From: Stramenopiles sp. TOSAG23-3
Taxonomy: Eukaryota > Sar
Length of the DNA stretch: 19,445 nucleotides
Assembly (NCBI GenBank): GCA_900128585.1
Contig: LT642400.1
Location: forward strand, 1 to 19,445
Direction: 5' to 3'
Part shown: in pieces, positions 7,881-15,781 of the stretch
Numbering within the stretch: the first letter of the stretch is position 1
Layout of the letters: every line of letters begins with the position of its first letter
Notes under the pieces: model-generated
The model's database searches: none
Told to the model about the DNA's origin: nothing
What the model saw: the letters and a program-made list of their open reading frames with translations, nothing else
Translations under genes and position numbers: made by a program

Positions 7881-8288
7881 ATTCAACATTCAATTTGATG
7901 ATGTAGTACTTGGTATTATTTTATTAATACTGTGGTGGTAAAAGAAAGAAGTCTTCAACAATATTGTATTATATAATAGCACGAATAATCGTATTCTACT
8001 ACTATTATACAAGTACATTATAATTATAAAAATTGGAAGAAGGATGATTTTTTTTTTTGTTTCTTTGTTGTTTTTTCTTCTTCTCTTCTTCTTTGTTGTG
8101 GTTGTTGTGGCTGGTGGTGGGGCTCCTGTTGTGTTCTAATATATTCACACATATATATGTGGGGAGTAAACTGTTTTTTAAGCGTGTTCGTATCGTTAGG
8201 AGCAACACCGAGAGAACTGTTTCGAAGAGAGGGGTAGGGTTTTGTCGTGCGTGAATCAGCGAAAGATTTTTGGTAGTCGTAACGTAAT
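7881..8288. other. AT-rich spacer between GT90 and MTQ2 genes
   Basis: A 6-bp hairpin GTATTA/TAATAC (7913-7930) lies 33 bp after the GT90 stop. A long T/C-rich and then GT-rich run (8046-8130) follows, and the last 120 bp before the MTQ2 ATG are less AT-rich and presumably hold promoter and leader. I see no gene. Confidence 0.6.
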
Positions 8289-8984
8289 ATGTCGTCTGCC
8301 CGGGGCCAAGATGGGGCAAAGGGTGTCAAGCTAATGGCCGACCTTTCGCATTTAAATTATGAAGTGTATCGATCGGTATACGAGCCCGCAGAAGACACCT
8401 ACTTGTTAATTGACGCGATTATTAAGGACATGATATTTCTTAAAATTTTGAAACCGAAAATTTGCGTGGAAGTTGGCTGCGGAACGGGTAGTGTCAGTGT
8501 AGTTTTGTCACAGGCGCTCAAGAAGGCACGTATACCGGATCCTATGTTCTTTTTGACCGATATCAACCCTGAAGCAGCAGCCGTTGCCCGTTCAACTTGT
8601 GTACATAACAACGTGGCATACTTTGATGTTGTCCGAACCGATCTGCTGGCGTCTTTAAGTAGCCGGCTAGAAAATAGTATCGACGTCTTGATTTTCAACC
8701 CACCTTACGTGCCAACCCCCCCAGAGGAAGTCGGTAGTACCGGAATTTCCGCCGCGTGGGCAGGGGGGATTCATGGGCGTGAAGTAATCGACAAGCTACT
8801 GCCTCAGCTTGGGAGAGTCCTCTCCCCTAGAGGGGTGTTTTACATGTTGGTAGTAATAGAAAATTTGCCGGAAGACATTGAAGAAGTGCTCAAAGGGTTT
8901 GGTTTTAGCACCAAAACAGTACTTCGTCGACGAGCGAAAAATGAAGACCAGCTGGTGTTAAAGATTTACCGGCCAGTCAAATAG
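8289..8984 (+). CDS. MTQ2: HEMK2/MTQ2-type protein N5-glutamine methyltransferase (eRF1 methylase)
   Basis: This SAM-dependent enzyme, called N6AMT1/HEMK2 in animals and Mtq2 in yeast, methylates the Gln of the GGQ motif of release factor eRF1 together with the small partner TRM112. In the 231-residue product, VYEPAEDTYLLIDAI (29-43) is the family's N-terminal signature. VEVGCGTGSVS (60-70) is the SAM-binding motif I, D91 follows in LTDINP, and FNPPYVPTPPEEVGSTG (136-152) holds the catalytic NPPY. AAWAGGIHGREV (155-166) is also family-specific. Length matches the family. The ATG at 8289 is first; an ATG at 8334 (MADLSHLNYE) would give a length closer to some homologues. It is tandem with GT90 and convergent with La. 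Confidence 0.95.
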   Translation: MSSARGQDGAKGVKLMADLSHLNYEVYRSVYEPAEDTYLLIDAIIKDMIFLKILKPKICVEVGCGTGSVSVVLSQALKKARIPDPMFFLTDINPEAAAVARSTCVHNNVAYFDVVRTDLLASLSSRLENSIDVLIFNPPYVPTPPEEVGSTGISAAWAGGIHGREVIDKLLPQLGRVLSPRGVFYMLVVIENLPEDIEEVLKGFGFSTKTVLRRRAKNEDQLVLKIYRPVK

Positions 8985-9346
8985 AGAAGCAAGGTCCGCG
9001 CGTGTGCAATAACGCGCCACGCAAAAAGTGAGACTACTCGGTTTTTCGCCCCGAGTCGCAGACTTGGTCCCCACGCCCCGCTGTACATAATGTTGCGACA
9101 TAGTTTCTGTATTCAGATAATTCCATTAATATATATTTTAGTGATATTTAATAATTTGTTTTTTATTGAGAGTAATTCTTCGATTTTTTCGTATAAAATA
9201 CGAAAAGTAAACGTCAAATATAATTATATATTTTGTTTTTTTAATTATGTGAGATATTTGGAAGACCACGCTCTCTGAAAGAGAGATTCAAAGTATAATG
9301 GGTGTATATGTTTCCTAACGTGTTTCGACTGGATGGTCAAAGGAAT
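8985..9346. other. 3' spacer between MTQ2 and La with hairpins
   Basis: The first 105 bp are GC-rich and contain two perfect stems (see 8998-9056). The rest is AT-rich, with a 6-bp, 3-nt-loop hairpin CTCTCT/AGAGAG at 9271-9285, about 60 bp beyond the La stop on the minus strand. No protein gene is supported. Confidence 0.6.
8998..9056. ncRNA. Candidate two-hairpin structured element
   Basis: Stem 1 is GCGCGT (8998-9003) with ACGCGC (9012-9017), an 8-nt loop between. Stem 2 is ACTCGG (9036-9041) with CCGAGT (9051-9056), a 9-nt loop between. They lie just after the MTQ2 stop, in the only strongly GC-rich stretch of this spacer. It could be a 3'-UTR structure, a small RNA of H/ACA-like two-hairpin shape, or a terminator. 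No known RNA family was recognised. Confidence 0.3.
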
Positions 9347-10471
9347 TTAGCGACGAAATTTTTTCCCTTTTGAGCGGCGGCTCAGGCGTGCTTGCTGAAC
9401 TTTTTCCATGTACTCCTTTTCCTCCTCGTCTTCCAAGAGTTTCATTTCAAACCCTTGTTCTCCTAGCAAAAATTCGTCCTTGCTGGCCTTGTACCCTTCC
9501 ACGACCTTGCTTGCTCCGTCAGCATTGTGCATCCTTACATGCCCTGCAACATCGCCCCTGCTGAAATCCACAAAACCAACGTCGCCATATTTAGAAAGAA
9601 GCTCCTTTATCGCCTCGCGGTCAACCCCTTCGGGGCAGATACCTTCCAAGTACAGAATGGTCCCCTTTTCAAACTCTTTTGCGGCCTTTTCTGGACGCGC
9701 ACGCTTGTTCTGGTTCTCCCCGTTTTCGTCCCCGCCGCGCGATTCCTTGCGCCTGGCATTCAAAAAACTTACCAGTGATTGCACTTCAAAGGTGGCCCCT
9801 TCGAGTTCAAACACTGTGGTTTCTGCTTTTTTCGATTCATCTTCTGTAGTATATTCAACGAAGGCAGTCCCTGAGAATTTCTTGGTTTCCCTGTCCCGTC
9901 GCATTCGTACGCTCGCTACGTCTAGAGAGCCGCCGTCGGAAAACACAGACAGCAACGTGTCGAGGGTAGCTTCTTCTGGGATCTTGGACGCGAAAATGGT
10001 CCTGAATCGGCTCTTATCCTGGTCCGGAAGGGGGTTGCTACGGCGAATTCCTTTTTCATCACTAGATACAACCAACTTTGAAGAGTACCCGGCAACAACG
10101 GCGGCATTGATGGAATCGTTGCAAAGCGATTTGAGCCGGTTGAACGTCAGCAGGGTGTCCACAGGAACGAAACCGTCTTTGTCTTCTGCTGCCTTTCCTC
10201 TCAAAAAGTTGTCTCGTCGAAAGTTTGAGTCGGAGAAATAAAACTCCAACTGGCGCAAGACCTTGCGCTCTGCGTCGCTCAACGTAGAGGGGTCTTTTTT
10301 CTCAGGGGCTGCTTCGGCAGCGTCACCGGCGGTGGTCTCCGCAGCAATTTCTTCTTTTACAACGTCACCGGCGGTGGTCTCCGCAGCAGTTTCTTCTTTT
10401 ACAACGTCACCGGCGGTGGTCTCCGCAGCAGTTTCTTCTTTTGGTGGTTGGGTCTCCGCAACAGTAGCCAT
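9347..10471 (-). CDS. La ribonucleoprotein (La/SSB autoantigen homologue)
   Basis: La binds the 3' UUU-OH of nascent RNA polymerase III transcripts (tRNA precursors, U6, 5S) in the nucleus and protects and folds them. Of 374 residues, 64-150 form the La motif: RQLEFYFSDSNFRRDNFL keeps the UUU-OH-contact positions (Gln74, Tyr78, Asp87, Phe89; Phe77 replaces the usual Tyr), and GFVPVDTLLTFNRLKSL follows. Residues 155-235 are RRM1, with RNP1 KFSGTAFVEY at 198-207. Residues 268-350 are an RRM2/xRRM-like domain (TILYLEGICP onward). The basic tail SRRSKGKKFRR may be a nuclear or RNA-binding signal. An unusual N-terminal extension (11-52) carries three 14-residue repeats. The ATG at 10471 is the first in frame. 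Confidence 0.95.
   Translation of the reverse strand: MATVAETQPPKEETAAETTAGDVVKEETAAETTAGDVVKEEIAAETTAGDAAEAAPEKKDPSTLSDAERKVLRQLEFYFSDSNFRRDNFLRGKAAEDKDGFVPVDTLLTFNRLKSLCNDSINAAVVAGYSSKLVVSSDEKGIRRSNPLPDQDKSRFRTIFASKIPEEATLDTLLSVFSDGGSLDVASVRMRRDRETKKFSGTAFVEYTTEDESKKAETTVFELEGATFEVQSLVSFLNARRKESRGGDENGENQNKRARPEKAAKEFEKGTILYLEGICPEGVDREAIKELLSKYGDVGFVDFSRGDVAGHVRMHNADGASKVVEGYKASKDEFLLGEQGFEMKLLEDEEEKEYMEKVQQARLSRRSKGKKFRR
10322..10447 (-). repeat. 42-bp coding tandem repeat x3 in the La N-terminus
   Basis: Three units start at 10322, 10364 and 10406, exactly 42 bp apart, and are almost identical (GTCACCGGCGGTGGTCTCCG at each start on the plus strand). They encode KEETAAETTAGDVV, KEETAAETTAGDVV and KEEIAAETTAGDAA, an acidic Thr/Ala-rich linker. 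The near identity suggests a recent, length-variable array. Confidence 0.95.
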
Positions 10472-11216
10472 TTTACAATATGTTCGAGGGGAAGGGGGGG
10501 ATACAAAATGAGAGCTTCTTTATGACGTTTCACTATAAGTATGTTTAAAATCAAACTTAAAACAGGAGCAAAATCTTTTGAATAAAAGTAAACGTTCTAT
10601 TTATTCTTTACAATGTACGTAGTATGAATCTACTATACAAGAGTAAGTGGTGTGTATCTTACGATTTTAAAAAATGTGCGAATTTTTTGTTCTACCGACG
10701 ACCTTTGGTGCTACTACTGTTGTTGTTGAGATTAAGTATTAATATTATTATTATTATTCGTCTACGAAGTATTTATTGAGTACCGTAGTATTTATACCAA
10801 GTAAGAATACCAAGTAAAAAAACAAAAAAATAAATATATTTTTTATTTTGTTTTGTTTTGTTGTTTTGTTGTTTTGTTTTGTTTTGTTGGAGGAGGAGAA
10901 CCCAAAAGGAGAAAAGGAGCCCACAAGTTTATTATTATTTTAATAGCCCACCACCACCACCACAAGAAGAAGCACAAGAAGCACAAGAAGAAACACAAGA
11001 AGAAACACAAGCAAAGAGAGCACAAGAAGAACTCCCATCCACGGTCCAGTCCAGTGAGCCGTGAGCCCACCCCACCCACCGCCCAGCCAAACTACTACGA
11101 ATCGTATACAATCAGATCAGCTCATTGCGTCTTTGTATTTCTCTAAATTATTTATAGTCCTTCCTTGTGTTATTTTATAACTCGTCTCCTATCCTCGTAG
11201 TTAGTTAGTTATAAGC

Positions 11217-11264
11217 AAAATATGAAGAAGAATGGAAGCTAAAATATGAAGAAGAATGGAAGCT
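11217..11264. repeat. Perfect 24-bp tandem duplication
   Basis: Unit AAAATATGAAGAAGAATGG (plus AAGCT) occurs at 11217-11240 and 11241-11264 without mismatch, followed by six bases of a third copy (AAAATA). Confidence 0.95.
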
Positions 11265-11949
11265 AAAATATACGAGTCTAGTCTAGTCAGATATGATACA
11301 GTAGTCTCTCTCTCTCTCTTCTCTCTTCTCTCTCTTCTTCACTTCTCTATTTGGATTCTAGTATTCTACGTAGTACAAAATAATAATATTTTAGATTTAC
11401 GTATTTTAGATTTTATTAAGACTGATTTTATTTTTTATTTTTTACTTTGTGGTTGTTGTGTTTTATGATTTTGATATAGATGCTATGTATATGTATTTAA
11501 GATTTGGATGGTGATGAATGGTTGAGGAAGAAGAAAGAATTTTAATAAAATTAAAAAATAGAAGTAGAATTAATTGTATACTTAATATATTATTCCTATT
11601 TAAATAATAATATACCATCACTCTGCAAGTTGAAAGCCATGCCCTTTTTTGTACTGCCTTTCCTATTTCTACTTAAGTATAATATAATAGTGTACACTCT
11701 ATACCATACTTCTCTATCAAATTTCCAATCAAACAACAACAACATCGGTTCCAATAGTGTGCCTTTATTATTTTATCATGAAAACTACTTTTCTTCTTCC
11801 TTTATTTCGCATAATGTAAATTACTAATAAAAACACAGTATTAAATAATAATAACAGACACTATTAAATAGTATTTCATTAATACATTAATTAGGATGAA
11901 TTGTATAGTTAACATAAAATTAGAAATTTACACAGTTGTGGTGAGTGAT

Positions 11950-11950
<1 letters not shown>

Positions 11951-11982
<32 letters not shown>
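11951..11982. repeat. GAAA microsatellite, eight units
   Basis: Eight uninterrupted GAAA units, directly followed by the GC-richer patch beginning GGGTTCGGTCCC. Confidence 0.95.
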
Positions 11983-11983
<1 letters not shown>

Positions 11984-12276
11984 GGTTCGGTCCCAGCTCA
12001 GTGCCCAAAGAAAGTGGCACCAAGCCCAAATAGCAAAGGCCCAACATTCGCAGCATTGCAGGATCACAGCATCACCTTCATTAATAAATATAATCACATC
12101 ATAATTCATCATTGGCACAGCCGGCGCAGCTGCCAGGGGCACAGCAACTAGCAATCGGCGGCGGTGGCGGCAGATCGATGATCGATGATGATTTTATTTT
12201 TTATATTATATTTATTACGTAATAATTTGGTAAATTCTAGAGGAAAAGTAGTTTTACAAAGACATGTGACCATCAC

Positions 12277-12286
12277 CCATATATGG
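12277..12286. promoter_or_regulatory. CArG-box-like site upstream of NSA2
   Basis: The sequence CCATATATGG matches the MADS-box (SRF-type) consensus CC(A/T)6GG exactly and is palindromic. It lies 155 bp before the NSA2 ATG. A 10-bp match in AT-rich DNA may be chance. Confidence 0.25.
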
Positions 12287-12440
12287 TTTCTCTTGCGTTT
12301 TTACTTTGGGAAAGGAAGGCGACGTTTCGTACCCGAAGCAATTATTTTATGATCAGGAAACGAAGCGATAGTCTGTGCATTTCGTTCTGTAGTTTTTTTG
12401 TACACTTTATATTTGAACAACCCACAGGGAGGAAGTAGTA

Positions 12441-13223
12441 ATGCCACAGAACGAACATATTGAACTTGCGCAGAAGCGTTACGGTAAGCGTCTGGACCAT
12501 GCAGAGAAGACGAGGAAGAAGGAAGCGAGGGAGGTGCACACCCGTTCATTAATAGCTCGACGTAGTCATGGGCTGCGGGCCAAGCTCATAAATGAAAAGA
12601 GAAGGAAGGAGAAAATAGAAATGAAGAAGACCATTGCCCAGCATAACGAGCGGAGCAACAAGCACAAGTCGGAGGACTCTGCCCCGAAGGGAGCCGTGCC
12701 GGCGTATTTGCTGGATCGTGAAAAAGTTTCCAGGGCAAAAGTGCTGTCAAATACCGTTAAACAAAAGAGAAAAGAAAAAGCAGGAAAATGGTCGGTCCCC
12801 CTCCCAAAGGTTCGCGCAATTGCCGACGACGAAGTTTTCAAGGTCGTCAAAACCGGGAAACGTAAGAAAAAAGCGTGGAAGCGAATGATCACGAAGGTAA
12901 CTTTTGTCGGGGAAGGCTTTACGCGAAAACCACCAAAGTACGAGCGTTTTATTCGTCCGACAGGCTTGCGGTTTAAAAAAGCCCACGTATGCCACCCAGA
13001 ACTTCAAGCGACGTTCCATTTGGACATTCTAGGCGTAAAGAAAAACCCACAAAGTGTCATGTACACGCAGCTGGGTGTGATTACGAAGGGTACTGTGATT
13101 GAAGTCAACGTTAGCGAACTAGGGTTAGTAACCACGACCGGGAAGGTTGTGTGGGGAAAGTATGCGCAGGTCACCAATAACCCGGAGCTCGATGGGTGCA
13201 TAAATGCGGTATTGCTGGTATAG
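12441..13223 (+). CDS. NSA2: Ribosome biogenesis protein NSA2
   Basis: NSA2 is a nucleolar assembly factor needed for maturation of 60S pre-ribosomes (27S rRNA processing). The product is 260 residues, the canonical family length. It begins [19 protein letters not shown] and continues with the basic helical region typical of NSA2/TINP1 ([20 protein letters not shown], about 49-68). The central region (PAYLLDRE about 88-95, then a Lys/Arg cluster [15 protein letters not shown]) leads into an S8e-like beta-barrel C-terminal half: [20 protein letters not shown], then [17 protein letters not shown] at the end. The ATG at 12441 gives the conserved N-terminus directly. Unspliced. Divergent from La and convergent with the GT32 gene. 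Confidence 0.96.
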   Translation: MPQNEHIELAQKRYGKRLDHAEKTRKKEAREVHTRSLIARRSHGLRAKLINEKRRKEKIEMKKTIAQHNERSNKHKSEDSAPKGAVPAYLLDREKVSRAKVLSNTVKQKRKEKAGKWSVPLPKVRAIADDEVFKVVKTGKRKKKAWKRMITKVTFVGEGFTRKPPKYERFIRPTGLRFKKAHVCHPELQATFHLDILGVKKNPQSVMYTQLGVITKGTVIEVNVSELGLVTTTGKVVWGKYAQVTNNPELDGCINAVLLV

Positions 13224-13372
13224 ATGTACAAAGTAACATAAAAAGAATAAAACCCAAACAAATGTTTTTCATCCTCACAAAATTTTACTTCGTACGAGTA
13301 CGTGCGTGTAATTCGTACGATCTCTGCCTATAAAAACTGCGCACAACCCACCCCCCAGCAAACTCACACACA

Positions 13373-13388
13373 CCGAATAAAATTCGGC
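13373..13388. terminator. Short hairpin downstream of the GT32 stop
   Basis: A 6-bp stem CCGAAT/ATTCGG (13373-13378 and 13382-13387) has a 3-nt loop and lies 28 bp past the GT32 stop on the minus strand, in the 191-bp convergent gap with NSA2. The gap also contains two copies of TTCGTACGA (13289-13297, 13312-13320). Confidence 0.3.
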
Positions 13389-13414
13389 GCAAAAAATGTA
13401 CGAAAATTTGCATT

Positions 13415-15214
13415 TCACTGTTCATCTGCTTGTGACTTTCGCCTCTCTTCGGAAAGGTCGTTCAAGTACTTTTCGTACTCTGGCCACCATGACCCCGAAA
13501 AATGGTGCATTGCGAACGAATTTCTATGCAGCGACCCGCAACTTTCTGTTGCAGTACAGGCGTACGAAGAGGCTTCACGGACCCCTTTACCTAGGTCGTC
13601 AGCATTAAACGGGTACAGCCACTTCGTCTCGTCCCGGTGGAAATCCAAAACTCGGATGTCTGCGCGCGGGTACAGCATACGGTATACAGCGACCATGTTG
13701 GTTAACATCTGCGGGCCCGTCGAGTACAAAACCCCAAGGGGACTTTTCCCCTGGACGCTTCGCTCCAGCTCCCGTCGCATGACTTCGTGAATGACAATCC
13801 AGAAGAAAGGGTGCCTTGGAATCGAACCAAGAACGGCACAATTAATGGTTTTTGTTGCAGCCTCCTCCGCGAGAAATACTCCAGGGCCTTTCCCTTTGTT
13901 AGAAGAAAAAACAAGAGGGTCGATCGGTCGAAATGCCTCAAAGTCCATGTCAACGTACACCCCGCCATGCACAAACATGATCAAATACCTGGCGAAATCG
14001 ATTTTTTTAATCTTCGAATCTAAGGAAAAAAAGAAGGTCTTGAAGTGCGGGAAGCTTTCCTCAACGAAAGAGGCTATGCTGGACTCGGTCCACAAACGGT
14101 ACGACCAGTCCGGGTGGTGAGTTCTCCATGATTTCGACCATTTCAAGAAATTGGCGCTTCTCCAGTCGGGGTGATCATACATACTCTCATCATGAACTTT
14201 CTTCGACCGGTCAACCAAGTCTTGCTCCCCCTGCCACCAAATTTGATGAATTATGCGCGGAATACGGTGCCCCCATTGCCGAAAATGTCTGCGTTTGGCA
14301 ACGCGGGGGGCCCGGTCGCCGGTAGGCTCTGTAGAAGGCACAGAGTTCGAAAAATATTTCACGTTGCTAGATATTAACATATCTCGCAGGGATTTCGTAG
14401 CGCTCGTCTTATCCGCCCACGTGTCGAAAGGAAAGCCATCAGCCCTTTCTGATAACGAAAACGTGGAATCTTCGTAAAATTCAGAGCGTAAATTGTCCAC
14501 AGTAACTGTTGCTACATTCGACACCCTTCCGCCAGAAGCAGCATCCGTGGCTTCCGGCTCGACCGTTAGCCAAATCCTCACGATATAGATGCCTTCTTGA
14601 GCAAATCGTGGAGATTCAACTTGGTCTATCGGGCGACAGATAGTCTCTACGCTTTTGTTCAGGTATACTTGCCCCACTAAAGCTACTTCAGAGCACAACA
14701 ACGATTTCCCAGGAAGATCATCATAGCCCGATGCAACCGATAGTTGTAAATTTGCCGGCAAACTACGGTTGTGCACCCGTGTGCCGTCCACCGGCCAATT
14801 CAAATTAACTCCGGCTGGAAGGGTGCTGTCATCGGTTACTATGGACATCGACGTAATCGCAGAGTGAAGCTTTGGACCGGGCCTTTTGAGCAGGTAACGG
14901 TAGTCGCTCGTGTCAATTGCGCAACGGTGACTGTTTGAGATTACACCCGCGCACGCAGCTTTTTCGGTATCGTTTGGGCCAACGCTCGACCCCAGCCCTG
15001 GCTCATACACATCAGCCGCATCAACACACTTTCCCGCAGCCGCACACCAAAGACATTCAGTACCCCCCCATACCTCCTCTATACATCCCTGACAGTTCTG
15101 TCTCTGACCGCATGGGGTTTGACGAAAAACTTTACCCTCAATCAAACACTGGGTCTCGTCGCGACTAAAAAACGACAACAAAAGAACCCCCACAACGAAG
15201 TTACTCATCCTCAT
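13415..15214 (-). CDS. PSI-domain and GT32 (Och1-like) glycosyltransferase
   Basis: A 599-residue secretory-pathway protein. Residues 1-20 are a signal peptide or anchor (NFVVGVLLLSFF). Residues 35-63 form a PSI-type cysteine module (C35, C41, C44, C54, C57, C63, with CLWC as in CgWC of PSI domains), and C88 and C98 may complete it. Residues about 128-245 look like a beta-sandwich (Ig/Fn3-like), including a predicted disulfide pair C174/C193. Residues 316-575 are the GT32 domain: RIPRIIHQIWWQG (318-330), DWSYRLWTE (369-377), DFARYLIMFVHGGVYVDMDF (406-425) with the metal-binding DxD at D422/D424, and HHFSGSW near the C-terminus. GT32 members use sugar nucleotides such as GDP-mannose or UDP-galactose; donor and acceptor here cannot be told. 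The start at 15214 is the first ATG; Met3 is an alternative. Confidence 0.9.
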   Translation of the reverse strand: MRMSNFVVGVLLLSFFSRDETQCLIEGKVFRQTPCGQRQNCQGCIEEVWGGTECLWCAAAGKCVDAADVYEPGLGSSVGPNDTEKAACAGVISNSHRCAIDTSDYRYLLKRPGPKLHSAITSMSIVTDDSTLPAGVNLNWPVDGTRVHNRSLPANLQLSVASGYDDLPGKSLLCSEVALVGQVYLNKSVETICRPIDQVESPRFAQEGIYIVRIWLTVEPEATDAASGGRVSNVATVTVDNLRSEFYEDSTFSLSERADGFPFDTWADKTSATKSLRDMLISSNVKYFSNSVPSTEPTGDRAPRVAKRRHFRQWGHRIPRIIHQIWWQGEQDLVDRSKKVHDESMYDHPDWRSANFLKWSKSWRTHHPDWSYRLWTESSIASFVEESFPHFKTFFFSLDSKIKKIDFARYLIMFVHGGVYVDMDFEAFRPIDPLVFSSNKGKGPGVFLAEEAATKTINCAVLGSIPRHPFFWIVIHEVMRRELERSVQGKSPLGVLYSTGPQMLTNMVAVYRMLYPRADIRVLDFHRDETKWLYPFNADDLGKGVREASSYACTATESCGSLHRNSFAMHHFSGSWWPEYEKYLNDLSEERRKSQADEQ

Positions 15215-15781
15215 CTTTACTTATTTAATTTTCCACCATTGCACACAAGTTTCACAGCATTTGCATCCTATGGAATTTTTAAATCTTTTAAACCCTACCT
15301 GTCCTTCTTGTGTCAAGTTCGTTAATATCCATTCTGAAATAGAACGTCGCATGTCTACATTGAATATATTACACCAATTAAGTGTAGTGTACGAGAATGA
15401 TGGAGGGGGGTTCTTCGGCGTAATAATAATTTTAATAATAATATTTTCTTTCCTTCGTTCTTCTTCTTCCTTCGTCTTATTAGAGAGGAGAAGAAGAAGA
15501 AGGAAGAAGAGTTGTTGTTTTGTTTTTTATTTTTTATTTTTTGTTTTGTTTTTGTGTGTTGCGTTCTTCCTCTGTTCTTCTTTCTTCTTTTCTCGTTGCT
15601 CGTTTTGCTCTCGTTCTCTCTTCCGCGCCTCGGTTATTATTGTACTTATAATAATATATGAATACAGTATGTCATAGGTACAAAGTAATTCACCACGGAC
15701 TCCTTTTTGTTGTTGTGTTGTGTTTTTTTTTCACACTCATATTTTTATTACTTCTTCACCTTTGTCAGACCTTCTCCTCAT
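15215..15781. other. Low-complexity spacer between GT32 and sialidase genes
   Basis: It contains a CTTCTTCCTTC / GAAGGAAGAAG purine-pyrimidine inverted repeat near 15465-15510 and T/G/C-rich runs to 15640. It should hold the GT32 promoter near 15215-15300 and the sialidase 3' end near 15700-15781. A plus-strand frame from ATG 15270 exists but turns into homopolymer and simple-repeat translation after about 45 codons, so it is not called. Confidence 0.55.

Larger units (their letters stand above)
10472..12440. other. Two-kb divergent low-complexity spacer between La and NSA2
   Basis: This region has no supported gene. It contains ATT repeats (about 10739-10758), TTTTG repeats (10845-10886), CACAAGAAGAAR repeats (10961-11032), a 24-bp tandem duplication (11217-11264), CT repeats (about 11307-11345), GAAA x8 (11951-11982) and a GC-richer patch with small hairpins (11983-12180). 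The last 250 bp hold the NSA2 promoter and leader, including a CArG-like site at 12277. Frames here are low complexity or lack an ATG. Confidence 0.65.

Noticed and set aside
9408-10241. 277-codon plus-strand frame opposite La
   Set aside because: Ser/Arg-rich antisense shadow of a well-recognised La gene.
10853-11146. 97-codon His/Lys-rich frame in the La/NSA2 spacer
   Set aside because: Starts at TTG and is translation of TTTTG and CACAAGAAG simple repeats.
11983-11994. tRNA-like B box (GGTTCGGTCCC)
   Set aside because: The flanks do not form a T-arm or acceptor stem, and the upstream side is a GAAA microsatellite, so no tRNA can be folded.
11909-12154. 81-codon minus-strand hydrophobic frame over the GC-richer patch
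   Set aside because: Begins at a non-ATG codon and runs through the GAAA microsatellite; no family resemblance.
15270-15677. Plus-strand frame starting MEFLNLLNPTCPSC
   Set aside because: The first 45 codons look tolerable but the remainder is microsatellite translation (Arg and Phe runs), and it lies in the leader region of GT32.
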